Positions 26,133 to 34,208 of a stretch of DNA of 64,000 nt are shown here, piece after piece. The notes beneath the pieces were generated by a model. The model ran no database searches, was not told the DNA's origin, and saw only the letters and a program-made list of their open reading frames with translations. The DNA lies in contig NZ_JACHEB010000006.1 in the NCBI RefSeq assembly GCF_014201335.1, forward strand, positions 62,001 through 126,000, in the 5' to 3' direction. The stretch is from Tunturiibacter gelidiferens (lineage in GTDB: Bacteria > Acidobacteriota > Terriglobia > Terriglobales > Acidobacteriaceae). Both the position numbers and the translations under genes were made by a program. Each line of letters begins with the position of its first letter. Positions within the stretch are counted from its first letter, which is position 1.

Positions 26133-27998
26133 ATGTCGAAACGTGAATTTCAAACTGAAGTTAGTCAGCTGCTGCAACTGATCATCCACTCGCTTTACTC
26201 CCATCCTGAGATTTTTCTTCGTGAACTGGTGTCGAACTCGTCGGACGCGCTGGATAAGCTGCGTCATTTGACGCTTACCGAGGACGCGTACAAGGCGCTG
26301 CCGTTCAACCCGCGTATTGATCTTGAGCTTGATGAGGAGAAGAAGACTCTGACGATCAGCGATACGGGGATCGGGATGAATGAGGAGGATTTGACTTCGA
26401 ACCTGGGCACGATTGCGCGATCAGGGACGAAGAACTTTTTGTCTCAGCTGTCTGGCGATGCGAAGAAAGATTCGAACTTGATCGGTCAGTTTGGGGTTGG
26501 GTTCTACAGCGTGTTTATGGTTGCGGACAAGGTTGAAGTGGTCTCTCGCAAAGCTGGGGAGGAACAGGCCTGGCGCTGGGTGAGCGATGGCAAGTCTGGG
26601 TTTGATATCGAACCTGCAGAGCGGTCGGTTGCCGGAACTACGGTGGTGATTCACTTCAATGAGGAAGGGAATCAGTACGCAAATAGCTGGAGGTTGCAGG
26701 AGATCGTTAAGAAGTACTCCAACCACATTGCGTTTCCGATCTTTCTGACTTACGACAAGAGCGAGTGGAACGAAGCGGAGAAGAAGTCGGATAAAGTTCG
26801 CACTACGGAGCAGGTGAATGCTGCGAGTGCGCTGTGGCGTCGTCCTAAGAGCGAGTTGACGGATGAAGATTATAAGGAGCTTTACAAGTCTGTTTCGGGG
26901 GGATGGGATGATCCTCTGTTCTGGTTTCATACCAAGGCCGAGGGGAGTCTCGAGTACACGACGCTGTTTTACATTCCGGCGAAGGCTCCGCTGGATCTGT
27001 ACCACGCGGAATATAAAGTCGGCGTGAAGCTGTATGTGAAGCGTGTCTTCATCATGGATGATGCGAAGGAGCTGCTGCCGCAATATCTGCGGTTTGTGCG
27101 TGGAATTATCGATAGCGAAGATCTTCCTCTGAACGTGAGCCGCGAGATTCTGCAGCAGAATAAGGTGCTGACGAGCATTCGAACGGCGAGCGTGAAGAAG
27201 ATTCTTTCTGAGTTGAAGAACGTTGCTGCGAATCAGCCGGAGAAGTACCTTGAGTTTATTGCGGAGTATAACCGTCCCTTGAAAGAAGGGATTTATGGGG
27301 ATTTTGCGAATCGCGAGGCGTTGATGGACCTAGTTCGGTTTAAGTCGACGAAGGTGGAAGGGTTGACCAGTCTTGCCGACGTGAAGTCGCGGATGAAGGA
27401 AGACCAGAAGAGTATTTACTACATCACGGGTGGAGCGGAGTCGCTGCTGCGGACCTCGCCTTTGCTTGAGATTTATAAGAAGAAGGATGTTGAGGTTCTC
27501 ATTCTCGATGATGATTTCGATGAGGTGATCTTCTCTGGTGTTGAGAAGTATGGAGAGATCGATCTGAAGGCTGTAAATAAGTCTTCAACGAGCGAGGATT
27601 TGAAGAGCGAAGAGGAGCCTGGGAAGGCCGAGGATCTGAAACCTTTGTTGGAGATGTTGAAGAAGACGCTGGGCGATCGCGTGAAGGATGTGCGGGCATC
27701 GGTGCGGCTTGCGGATAGTCCTTCGTGTATCGTCTCCGACGAAGAGGAGCCATCGTTGAAGATGCAGCAGATGATGAGGGCGATGGGGCAGAAGGATATT
27801 CCTGCGCTGAAGCCTACGCTTGAGATTAATCCGGATCACGAGATTGTGAAGAAGCTGCTTGCGCGGTCGGATGATGCGGTGGCGCAGGATGCGGCGTGGT
27901 TGCTGTTTGATCAGGCTCTGCTGATGGAGGGAGTTGCAATTCCTGATCCTGCGGCGTTTGTTCAACGGCTCAATCGTGTGTTGAATCTTTCGGTTTAG
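26133..27998 (+). CDS. htpG: molecular chaperone HtpG (Hsp90)
   Basis: A 621-residue Hsp90. It begins with FQTEVSQLLQLIIHSLYSHPE (N-terminal ATPase domain), carries ELVSNSSDALDKLR (ATP-Mg Glu/Asn), DTGIGM and GQFGVGFYSVF (lid and glycine loop). The middle domain contains FIMDDAKELLPQYLRF and the catalytic Arg region LPLNVSREILQQ. The C-terminal dimerisation domain is complete. AGAGG lies 5 bases before the ATG. It is divergent from the gluzincin-like gene and converges with the anti-sigma gene. Confidence 0.96.
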   Translation: MSKREFQTEVSQLLQLIIHSLYSHPEIFLRELVSNSSDALDKLRHLTLTEDAYKALPFNPRIDLELDEEKKTLTISDTGIGMNEEDLTSNLGTIARSGTKNFLSQLSGDAKKDSNLIGQFGVGFYSVFMVADKVEVVSRKAGEEQAWRWVSDGKSGFDIEPAERSVAGTTVVIHFNEEGNQYANSWRLQEIVKKYSNHIAFPIFLTYDKSEWNEAEKKSDKVRTTEQVNAASALWRRPKSELTDEDYKELYKSVSGGWDDPLFWFHTKAEGSLEYTTLFYIPAKAPLDLYHAEYKVGVKLYVKRVFIMDDAKELLPQYLRFVRGIIDSEDLPLNVSREILQQNKVLTSIRTASVKKILSELKNVAANQPEKYLEFIAEYNRPLKEGIYGDFANREALMDLVRFKSTKVEGLTSLADVKSRMKEDQKSIYYITGGAESLLRTSPLLEIYKKKDVEVLILDDDFDEVIFSGVEKYGEIDLKAVNKSSTSEDLKSEEEPGKAEDLKPLLEMLKKTLGDRVKDVRASVRLADSPSCIVSDEEEPSLKMQQMMRAMGQKDIPALKPTLEINPDHEIVKKLLARSDDAVAQDAAWLLFDQALLMEGVAIPDPAAFVQRLNRVLNLSV

Positions 27999-28005
27999 GT
28001 TCGGA

Positions 28006-28033
28006 TGGCGGTTGTTTGTATATGCAACCGCCA
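28006..28033 (+). terminator. hairpin between htpG and anti-sigma gene
   Basis: A 9-bp stem (TGGCGGTTG / CAACCGCCA) with a 10-base loop lies just after the htpG stop and before the convergent anti-sigma stop. There is no strong T-run on either side, so it may act as a weak bidirectional terminator. Confidence 0.55.
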
Positions 28034-28063
28034 CTGTTGCCTAAATTAGTAGCTGAAGTGCTC

Positions 28064-28819
28064 TTAGCTGTTTGCCTGCTTGAGAGATTGTGCGAGTCTT
28101 TCGATTTCGGTTGCGTCTACGTCGCCGATGACCAGGAATCGCAGGCCGTTAGACTGCCAGGTTTCGACGGTGAACGCGTTGTGAGCGCCGGCTTCGGTGG
28201 AAGCAGGGAAGGGCAGAGCCTGGCCGGGCGATGCCTGGAAGATCAGAACAGAGATCTTGTGCTGGCGCATGGCGACGATTAGCTGTGCACCCGGCTGCTG
28301 ATGCAGATAGACGACACGGCCGCCCAGCAGCGTGAACTCGGTGCCGGTCAGCTCTGGCACGTTGAAGGAGAATGGGATTCGACCCTGAAACCAAGGCTTT
28401 ACGGTGTGACGGTCGGTCGAGATGACGTCGAGAGGATTGGTGCTGGCGAGGGCGTTGACGTGGAGGTCGGCGACTTCGCTGAAGGCGTCCTGGCGGCGGG
28501 AGTGTTGGGTCCAGGTGAAGGCAAGGAGAAGCGTCGCTGCTAGTGCGAGAGCTGCTGGGATGAAGCGAAGCACGTTTAGACGAGGGCGGCGGGGTGGGGC
28601 TACCTGCTGTTGCAGCTTTTTCTTGAACTCGAGTGTTGGAGTGTGGTGGCCGCGGGCTGCGCGAAGGCCGTGTTTCAGCCTTGTCAGCTCGGCTATCTCG
28701 ATGGCGCACTGGGGACAGGTCGCGATGTGTTCGTGCATTGCCGGGATCTGATCGGGCGCGAGTTCGCCGTCGAGGTAAGAGGCCAGGGTGATGGGGTTTT
28801 GATCACAGGGTACGGGCAT
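28064..28819 (-). CDS. zinc-binding anti-sigma factor, membrane-bound
   Basis: A 251-residue anti-sigma factor. The N-terminal zf-HC2/ZAS domain has the motif H-x3-C-x2-C (HEHIATCPQC, residues about 29-38) after LDGELAPDQ. One membrane helix follows (FIPAALALAATLLLAFTW, about residues 86-103), then a periplasmic domain of about 145 residues. The ZAS motif binds the cognate sigma factor and can be redox-sensitive. It overlaps the sigma gene by 17 bases and is the last gene of the operon at 28.06-31.34 kb. Confidence 0.9.
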   Translation of the reverse strand: MPVPCDQNPITLASYLDGELAPDQIPAMHEHIATCPQCAIEIAELTRLKHGLRAARGHHTPTLEFKKKLQQQVAPPRRPRLNVLRFIPAALALAATLLLAFTWTQHSRRQDAFSEVADLHVNALASTNPLDVISTDRHTVKPWFQGRIPFSFNVPELTGTEFTLLGGRVVYLHQQPGAQLIVAMRQHKISVLIFQASPGQALPFPASTEAGAHNAFTVETWQSNGLRFLVIGDVDATEIERLAQSLKQANS

Positions 28820-29345
28820 CGATTGGCCTCCCCAACGGATTTGTTTTCTGTGGTTGTCGCAGGGCGGTGCGAGCGCGCGAGAGACGCGACATCACTGTGC
28901 CGATAGGAACGTCCAGGACTTGCGCGATCTCTCGGTAGGAGAGCTCCTCGACTTCGCAGAGCAGGATGATCTCGCGGTACGGGACGGGGAGCGCGGCGAG
29001 GGCCTTCAGGACGGTCTGTTGATCCTCCTGCTGAAGCAATAGCAGTTCGGGGGTGACGGTGTGTGCGGTCACGGCATTGCCTTGCGCCTCCTCCTCTTCG
29101 AGCGAAGAGGTGTTTTGCGCGGCCAATCCGGTGCGCGAGGTGTGGAATGTGTTTCGGAGGATGCGATACATCCAGGCTCTCAGATTGGTGCCTTGCTGGA
29201 AAGAACGGAATCCCTTGAGTGCTTTCGCGTAGGTCTCCTGCACCAGGTCCTCGGCGTCTGTGCGGTCGCCGGTGAGCCAGTGGGCGAAGTTATAAAGCTG
29301 ATCGAACAGCGGCATTGCGAGCTGCTCGAAGAACTCAGGGTCCAT
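28803..29345 (-). CDS. ECF RNA polymerase sigma factor
   Basis: A 180-residue group 4 sigma factor. Region 2 contains WLTGDRTDAEDLVQETYAKA (-10 recognition and core binding) and region 4 contains LPVPYREIILLCEVEELSY followed by REIAQVLDVPIGTVMSRLSR (HTH for -35). It is held by the zinc anti-sigma encoded next to it (17-base overlap). It starts 32 bases after the cytochrome gene, so it is probably co-transcribed with the haem proteins. I saw no clear ECF-type GGAAC promoter upstream of the operon. Confidence 0.93.
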   Translation of the reverse strand: MDPEFFEQLAMPLFDQLYNFAHWLTGDRTDAEDLVQETYAKALKGFRSFQQGTNLRAWMYRILRNTFHTSRTGLAAQNTSSLEEEEAQGNAVTAHTVTPELLLLQQEDQQTVLKALAALPVPYREIILLCEVEELSYREIAQVLDVPIGTVMSRLSRARTALRQPQKTNPLGRPIDARTL

Positions 29346-29377
29346 CCTTCTCCCTCTTTGTGTCAGTGCGGATCATT

Positions 29378-29815
29378 CTATTTGCCTGAGGCTGCTTTGA
29401 GAAATCGGATGATGTCAGCGCGTTCGTCGGGTTTTGGAACATGAAATTCCATGTCGTTATCTGGAACGAGGGAGTCGGGATCGGCGAGCCATTTGTTGAG
29501 TGTCTCGTCGGTCCAGGTGATCTGTGAGGATTTGAGGGCTGAGGAGTACTTGAATGTGGGGGTGCTTCCGGCTTTCGCCCCGTAGACGTTGCGAAGGCGT
29601 GGACCTTCGCGGTCCTGATCGAGGGAGTGACAGCCTGCGCAGCGCTTTTCAAAGAGCACCTTGCCAGGGCCTGCAGCGTCGGCTGCAGGTGGTGAGCCGC
29701 TGCTGGGCTCTGGAGACACAAGCAGGAGGACGAGCGGGAACAGGAAGATGAGATAGCTCAGACTGGATGGGGGGAGGGTGCTCTGGCTTTTCTGGTGTGC
29801 GATTTGATTGGTCAT
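29378..29815 (-). CDS. small c-type cytochrome
   Basis: A 145-residue exported cytochrome c. An N-terminal hydrophobic helix (LSYLIFLFPLVLLLVSP) acts as signal or anchor. The haem motif is CAGCH, and the distal Met ligand is probably in DNDMEF, the pattern of mitochondrial-type class I cytochromes (KSSQITWTDETLNKWLADPD lies between). It overlaps the upstream haem-binding gene by 4 bases. Likely role: soluble or anchored electron carrier in the periplasm. Confidence 0.88.
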   Translation of the reverse strand: MTNQIAHQKSQSTLPPSSLSYLIFLFPLVLLLVSPEPSSGSPPAADAAGPGKVLFEKRCAGCHSLDQDREGPRLRNVYGAKAGSTPTFKYSSALKSSQITWTDETLNKWLADPDSLVPDNDMEFHVPKPDERADIIRFLKAASGK

Positions 29816-30333
29816 TTTTTCTGTTCCTTATTTGCTGATGAGTTTTCCTGGGCGTCGGCGGCCTGATGCTTGAGGAGTTTGCGTTCGGACTTTGCCCAGT
29901 CGTAAAGGAGTTGCTGCTCGGACGTTGAAAGCCTGGCGTTTGGGTGAAGGATGAGATATTGCTTTACGGGCATCTCTCCGCTGCGGGCTTCGGAGCCGAT
30001 TTTGGAGAGGAGGTCGATGCGAGTCTCGCGGTCGTATCGTTTCCACTGAGAGAGGTCGAGATGGGTGCGGCCTTGATGTACGTCCACCTCGATGAGCCAG
30101 GAGACTGGGGCGAATCGACTGTATACGGGCCAGTTGGTGTTGCTTGAGTGGCAATCGGCGCACTTGGTTTCGAGGACATGACGTACCTCGAAGGGAACAT
30201 CGGCTCCTTCGAGGATAGGGTGGTGGCCGAGCGATGAGCTGGAGCGGACGTCGCCCCAGGGATGAGCGAAGGAGAGCGCGATGCTGGTGGCGAGGATGGC
30301 GATTGTTGCGAACATCTTTCCTGCGGGTTTCAT
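29812..30333 (-). CDS. haem-binding domain protein (Haem_bd-like), exported
   Basis: The ATG at 30333 gives a 173-residue protein beginning MKPAGKMFATIAILATSIALS, a signal peptide. It carries one CxxCH motif (CADCHSSNTNWPVYSRFAP), the layout of the haem-binding domain proteins found in Bacteroidetes and Acidobacteria. The C-terminus is Lys/Glu-rich. The frame is open further upstream but that part is arginine-rich shadow of the upstream gene. It overlaps both neighbours by 4 bases, so all three are translationally coupled. Confidence 0.85.
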   Translation of the reverse strand: MKPAGKMFATIAILATSIALSFAHPWGDVRSSSSLGHHPILEGADVPFEVRHVLETKCADCHSSNTNWPVYSRFAPVSWLIEVDVHQGRTHLDLSQWKRYDRETRIDLLSKIGSEARSGEMPVKQYLILHPNARLSTSEQQLLYDWAKSERKLLKHQAADAQENSSANKEQKK

Positions 30334-31340
30334 AACGATGTGGGGTGTTGTGGTGCGACGGGCGCACCAGATAGGGGCGCGTCGACGATTGCGAGTTGAT
30401 GATGCTGGGGAACGAAGTGAACGTCGGTGACTCCGAGGACGTCGCGGAGTTTTTCGGCAGGGACTTTCATGGGGCCCGGCGACGGCGCGGTTCCGGGAGC
30501 CGGTTGCGGGAAGGCGGTGGACATTGCGGTGTGAAAGGTTACGTTGCCTTCGACTTTTTGGAGGATTTGATGAATGTGGCCGTTGAGTACGGTGACTGAA
30601 CCGAAGCGCTTCAGCATGGCGAAGGCCTGTTCGCTGTCCGAGGTTGCCCATCCCCAGTCCGGGTAGACGGTCCAGAGCGGGATGTGCGCGAAGATAACGA
30701 TGGGTGCGCTGCTCTTGAGAGTGGCGATGTCCTGTTTGAGCCACTCCAGTTGGGCTTGTCCGAGTTTTCCCATGCCCTCGAGCTGGAGAACGTTGACCAG
30801 AGCTATGAAGTGAACGCCCTTGTGATCGAAGCTGTACCAGCCGCTTCCCCTGGTGTCTTTGCCATAGCGTTCAAGGTACATTTTGCCGTCGTCAACGGAG
30901 GTGTCGTGCTCTCCGGGGACGTAGAAGACCTTGCGTTTGGAGCCGAGCATCTGGGCGAGGGTATCGAACTCGGCAGGCTTCGAGGAGTGGGTGAGATCGC
31001 CCGTGTGGATGAGAAAGTCGGGGGGCGTGGCTGCTGCGTCGATCTTGTCGAGAGCTGCCTGGAACGTCCCGGTTACGTCTGGGTTTGCGGCTTTGTTGAA
31101 GCCGAGGTGGCTGTCGCTGATCTGGATAAAGGAGAAGTCTGCTGGTTTGATCAGGCGTTGCGATTGACCGAAGACTTGCGAGACGGGGACGCCTCCGGCG
31201 AAGCTCCAGATTAAGCCGGTGCCTGCCCAGGCCATGCAGCGGAGAAAGCCGCGCCGATCAATGCCATCGGAGCTGATCGAATTTTGCTGGGAGTTGGATT
31301 GTGATTGAACTGGATCGTTGTGTATTGATGTTTTGCTCAT
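30330..31340 (-). CDS. Tat-exported metallophosphoesterase
   Basis: A 336-residue calcineurin-type phosphoesterase. The ATG at 31340 follows AGGAG by about 6 bases. The N-terminus carries a twin-arginine signal (RRGFLRCMAWAGTG). Metal ligands are seen in DSHLG (D-x-H), HTGDLTHS (GD), PGEHDTS (GEHD instead of GNHD), FAHIPLW and LNGHIHQ (GHxH). It is the first gene of the five-gene operon and overlaps the haem-binding gene by 4 bases. Substrate unknown; relatives cleave phosphodiesters or phospholipid head groups. Confidence 0.9.
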   Translation of the reverse strand: MSKTSIHNDPVQSQSNSQQNSISSDGIDRRGFLRCMAWAGTGLIWSFAGGVPVSQVFGQSQRLIKPADFSFIQISDSHLGFNKAANPDVTGTFQAALDKIDAAATPPDFLIHTGDLTHSSKPAEFDTLAQMLGSKRKVFYVPGEHDTSVDDGKMYLERYGKDTRGSGWYSFDHKGVHFIALVNVLQLEGMGKLGQAQLEWLKQDIATLKSSAPIVIFAHIPLWTVYPDWGWATSDSEQAFAMLKRFGSVTVLNGHIHQILQKVEGNVTFHTAMSTAFPQPAPGTAPSPGPMKVPAEKLRDVLGVTDVHFVPQHHQLAIVDAPLSGAPVAPQHPTSL

Positions 31341-31583
31341 GACAGCTCCTGGGACACAGTGGTGTACACCTTGGGAACTGAGCGGAGCGATTTTTATTCC
31401 ACTAAAAGTTGTCGAATAGGTGGGAGTTTTTCCTTGTCTTCGATCTCTGGGAGCAAAGACGAAATGCGGGGGTTTCTCCGCTGCGCTGTTCACGATGAGA
31501 CTGTAAACAGCTTCAGTTGAAATGACGACGTTTTTGTTTGAGCGACAAGTACAAGCAAGAGCAAAACGAAATGGGTGGGGGTC

Positions 31584-32033
31584 TTAGAGTTGAAGTCCGT
31601 CCCATGACCAGCGTGGGATGCGGAGGCCCTTTGGCACGTCGGCGGCGGAGTGGTGATAGCGGGACATCGTTGTTGTGGTGGCCCAGGCGAAGTAGTCGTG
31701 CAGCACCCGCCGCAAAGTATCGTCGCTGGTTAGTCCGACATCGGCCAGAGCCTGGTCGAAACAGACGATTGCGCGGCGATCCATTTCATCGTGTTCTCCG
31801 TTGCCGCTGTGCATCTTGACGACGGTGGTTTCGTCGCCATAGGAATCGGAGTACGTGGTCGGGCCACCGAGTGCCTCGGCCCAGTATGCGGCGAGCCGCT
31901 CTGTATGCTGGGGATGGAAGCCGTGGCTGAACGCATGGGCGACGACCTCGTCGGCCATCACGCGACGATGCCAGGCATCGGCAAGGCGGTGTATACCGTC
32001 GTTACCACCCGCTGCCTCGAAGACAGTTTGCAT
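31584..32033 (-). CDS. truncated haemoglobin (group II/III-like)
   Basis: A 149-residue truncated globin. It begins MQTVFEAAGGNDGIHRLADAWHR (first 20 shown in part), the usual helix A/B of trHbs, and the proximal His is likely that in SHGFHPQHTERLAAYW. A late FAWATTTTM segment also fits. Function: oxygen or NO binding. The best ribosome site (AGGAGG) is followed at normal distance by an ATG in another frame, while the globin ATG lies 17 bases away, so the true start or the sequence here is uncertain. Confidence 0.85.
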   Translation of the reverse strand: MQTVFEAAGGNDGIHRLADAWHRRVMADEVVAHAFSHGFHPQHTERLAAYWAEALGGPTTYSDSYGDETTVVKMHSGNGEHDEMDRRAIVCFDQALADVGLTSDDTLRRVLHDYFAWATTTTMSRYHHSAADVPKGLRIPRWSWDGLQL

Positions 32034-32253
32034 TTATCAATCATCGCAAGCCTCCTGTGTCTGTGCAAGACTTTCCGGCGGCGGGATCAAAAGAAACTCT
32101 TGAAGCGGAGATTGAGTCTAACTAACCAAAGGTTTACGAACCACACCGGTCTCTTCAGTATGGGACTCTGAGCGTTCCCGAGGGTCGGTTCTTTACACGA
32201 ACCCTGCCAGGATGAGAATTGCTGGAGTTCGAAACTGCTTCTCGGGAGTGTTC

Positions 32254-32853
32254 ATGTCCACTGCGTTCCGTATTAATCCCGCTCACACTGCTGTCCTTAG
32301 CATGGATTGTCAGGCCGGCATCGTCTCCATCTATACGAAGGGTGATCAGGCCGCATTTCTTGCGCGTGCTGCCGGCGTCCTGAAGTACGCTCGCGCGTCC
32401 CACATGACCGTCATCCACGTTAAGGTTGGCTTTCGCCCGGGTCTTCCGGAGGTAAGTTCTGAGAACCAGCTATTCGGCGCGATCAAGGCTTCTCCGCAAC
32501 ATCAAAAATTTTTTCAGGAACCAATGGGCAGCATCGACCCTGCGCTCGGTCCCGTGGAAGACGAGATTGTTATTACCAAGCATCGTGTCAGCGCCTTCAC
32601 CGGCACCGATCTCGCGATGATTCTCCGCGCCAATGATCTTGATACGCTCGTCCTCTTCGGCATCGCTACCAGCGGCGTTGTCCTCTCCACTCTTCTTGAG
32701 GCAAGCGACGCCGACTTCCGCCTCGTCGTCATCAAGGACTGTTGTGCCGATCTCGACGCGGATCTGCACAGCACGCTCATAGAGAAGCTATTTCCGTCGC
32801 GGACCACTGTCCTCTCAGCCGCTGACTTCCTCAAGCTCCAGCTTGTTGAGTAG
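32254..32853 (+). CDS. isochorismatase-fold hydrolase lacking the catalytic Cys
   Basis: A 199-residue isochorismatase-superfamily protein. The ATG at 32254 has GGGAG at good distance; an upstream ATG at 32212 is less likely. The catalytic Asp is in LSMDCQAG and the Lys in ITKHRVSAF. Where cysteine hydrolases have T-x-x-C-V, this protein reads GIATSGVVLSTLL, with Val in place of Cys. It therefore belongs to the Cys-less subgroup, as isochorismatases themselves are, and is not a nicotinamidase. Substrate not predictable. Confidence 0.85.
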   Translation: MSTAFRINPAHTAVLSMDCQAGIVSIYTKGDQAAFLARAAGVLKYARASHMTVIHVKVGFRPGLPEVSSENQLFGAIKASPQHQKFFQEPMGSIDPALGPVEDEIVITKHRVSAFTGTDLAMILRANDLDTLVLFGIATSGVVLSTLLEASDADFRLVVIKDCCADLDADLHSTLIEKLFPSRTTVLSAADFLKLQLVE

Positions 32854-32960
32854 GTTTCGCGGCGTCATCAATGGGTTCGCGTTCGCCAATGATGCGTTTC
32901 TTCGACTCTTTGCTGCGCCGCGTCGCATCGTATAGTCGGAAAGGGATCTTTGGGACGGCG

Positions 32961-33260
32961 ATGAAGAAAAAGGCGACAAGCAAACGGGTGAGCCTGTCGG
33001 AGGAGCAGTTTCAAGCGATCGCTCGAGTGCTGGGTGATGCGCGAAGGCTTGCCATGGTTCAGCAGATTGCGGGTTCGGAAGGGATGGAGTGCAGTGCGTT
33101 GCGTGTGCATGAGTACATTAGCCCTGCGACTGTGTCCCACCATATGAAGGAGTTGAGCGAGGCGGGACTGGTGGAGATTAGGCGGTCGGGTCGGGGAGCA
33201 AATCTCTTTTTGTGCCGTTCTGTTTTCGATGCTTACGTGAGGCGTCTTGCGTCTCTTTAG
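32961..33260 (+). CDS. ArsR-family winged-helix regulator
   Basis: A 99-residue regulator starting at ATG 32961 (GGGACGG upstream). The winged helix is clear: LSEEQFQAIARVLGDARRL, then ISPATVSHHMKELSEAGLVE as recognition helix, then a wing RSGRGANLF. No metal-binding ELCVC-type motif is present, so it probably senses something other than arsenite or zinc. It lies 94 bases before an SDR gene, which it may control. Confidence 0.87.
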   Translation: MKKKATSKRVSLSEEQFQAIARVLGDARRLAMVQQIAGSEGMECSALRVHEYISPATVSHHMKELSEAGLVEIRRSGRGANLFLCRSVFDAYVRRLASL

Positions 33261-33354
33261 TTTTTGATGAATCGGGGAATCTCTGTGGCTGGTCTCGCAT
33301 CTACTTTGATAGCTGTTCAATAGTTCGATCGATATCGAAATGAGGAAATACGAG

Positions 33355-34104
33355 ATGGGAAAGCTTACAGGTAAGGTAGCGGTTGTAACCGGAGCGTCGA
33401 AGGGAATTGGCGCAGCCATTGCGAAGGAGTTGGCGGTGCAGGGCGCGTCGGTCGTGGTGAATTACGCGTCGAGCAAAGAGGGTGCTGACAAGGTTGTCGC
33501 CGAGATCACCAAAGCCGGGGGCAAGGCGATCGCTGTGGGCGGCAGCGTTGCGAAGGCCGCAGAGATAGAGTCGCTTTTTGCTGAGACGAAGAAGGCTTAT
33601 GGCAAATTGGATATTTTGGTGAACAACGCCGGCGTGTATGAGTTCGCTCCGTTGGAGGGGATCACCGAAGAAGCGATCGAAAAGATGTATGGCATCAATG
33701 TCAGGGGGCTGTTGCTGGCTACTAAGGCGGGTGTGGCTCTGTTTCCGCCAGAGGGCGGCAACGTTATCAATATCGGATCGGTCGCGAGTGACCAGACGCC
33801 GCCGATGTCGGCTGCGTACAGTGGCACGAAGGGAGCTGTCGATGCGATCACGCGTGTGCTGGCTAAGGAGTTGGGACCGAAGAAGATTCGCGTTAACGCA
33901 GTGAATCCTGGCCCTGTCGTCACTGAGGGCTTCAAGTCGGCGGGCGTTGAGGGGAGCGACTTCGAAAAGGCGATGCTGCAGGGCACACCGCTCGGCCGTA
34001 TTGGCCTGCCGGACGATGTCGCCAAGGTGGTTGCGTTCATCGCTTCTGACGACGCTGGCTGGGTTACCGGTTCGCTGCTGCAGACTGCGGGCGGGATGCG
34101 GTAA
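33355..34104 (+). CDS. short-chain dehydrogenase/reductase, FabG-like
   Basis: A 249-residue classical SDR. The ATG at 33355 follows GAGG by 9 bases and gives MGKLTGKVAVVTGASKGIG, with the NADP(H) motif TGASKGIG. NNAG is present and the catalytic residues are Ser in IGSVAS and the YxxxK in YSGTKG. The length and the C-terminal GWVTGSLLQTAGGMR fit 3-ketoacyl-reductase-like or general sugar/alcohol reductases. It is followed by a strong terminator. Confidence 0.92.
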   Translation: MGKLTGKVAVVTGASKGIGAAIAKELAVQGASVVVNYASSKEGADKVVAEITKAGGKAIAVGGSVAKAAEIESLFAETKKAYGKLDILVNNAGVYEFAPLEGITEEAIEKMYGINVRGLLLATKAGVALFPPEGGNVINIGSVASDQTPPMSAAYSGTKGAVDAITRVLAKELGPKKIRVNAVNPGPVVTEGFKSAGVEGSDFEKAMLQGTPLGRIGLPDDVAKVVAFIASDDAGWVTGSLLQTAGGMR

Positions 34105-34121
34105 GGCCTATTTGCTGAGGG

Positions 34122-34154
34122 GCGCTCCCGAATCGATGGATGGTTCGGGAGCGC
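34122..34154 (+). terminator. intrinsic terminator after SDR gene
   Basis: A perfect 11-bp GC-rich stem (GCGCTCCCGAA / TTCGGGAGCGC) with an 11-base loop is followed at once by TTTGTTGTT. Confidence 0.88.
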
Positions 34155-34208
34155 TTTGTTGTTGGACGACGGGTGTGGTGGCGCTTCCTTTATGCTGATG
34201 GGAAGCGA

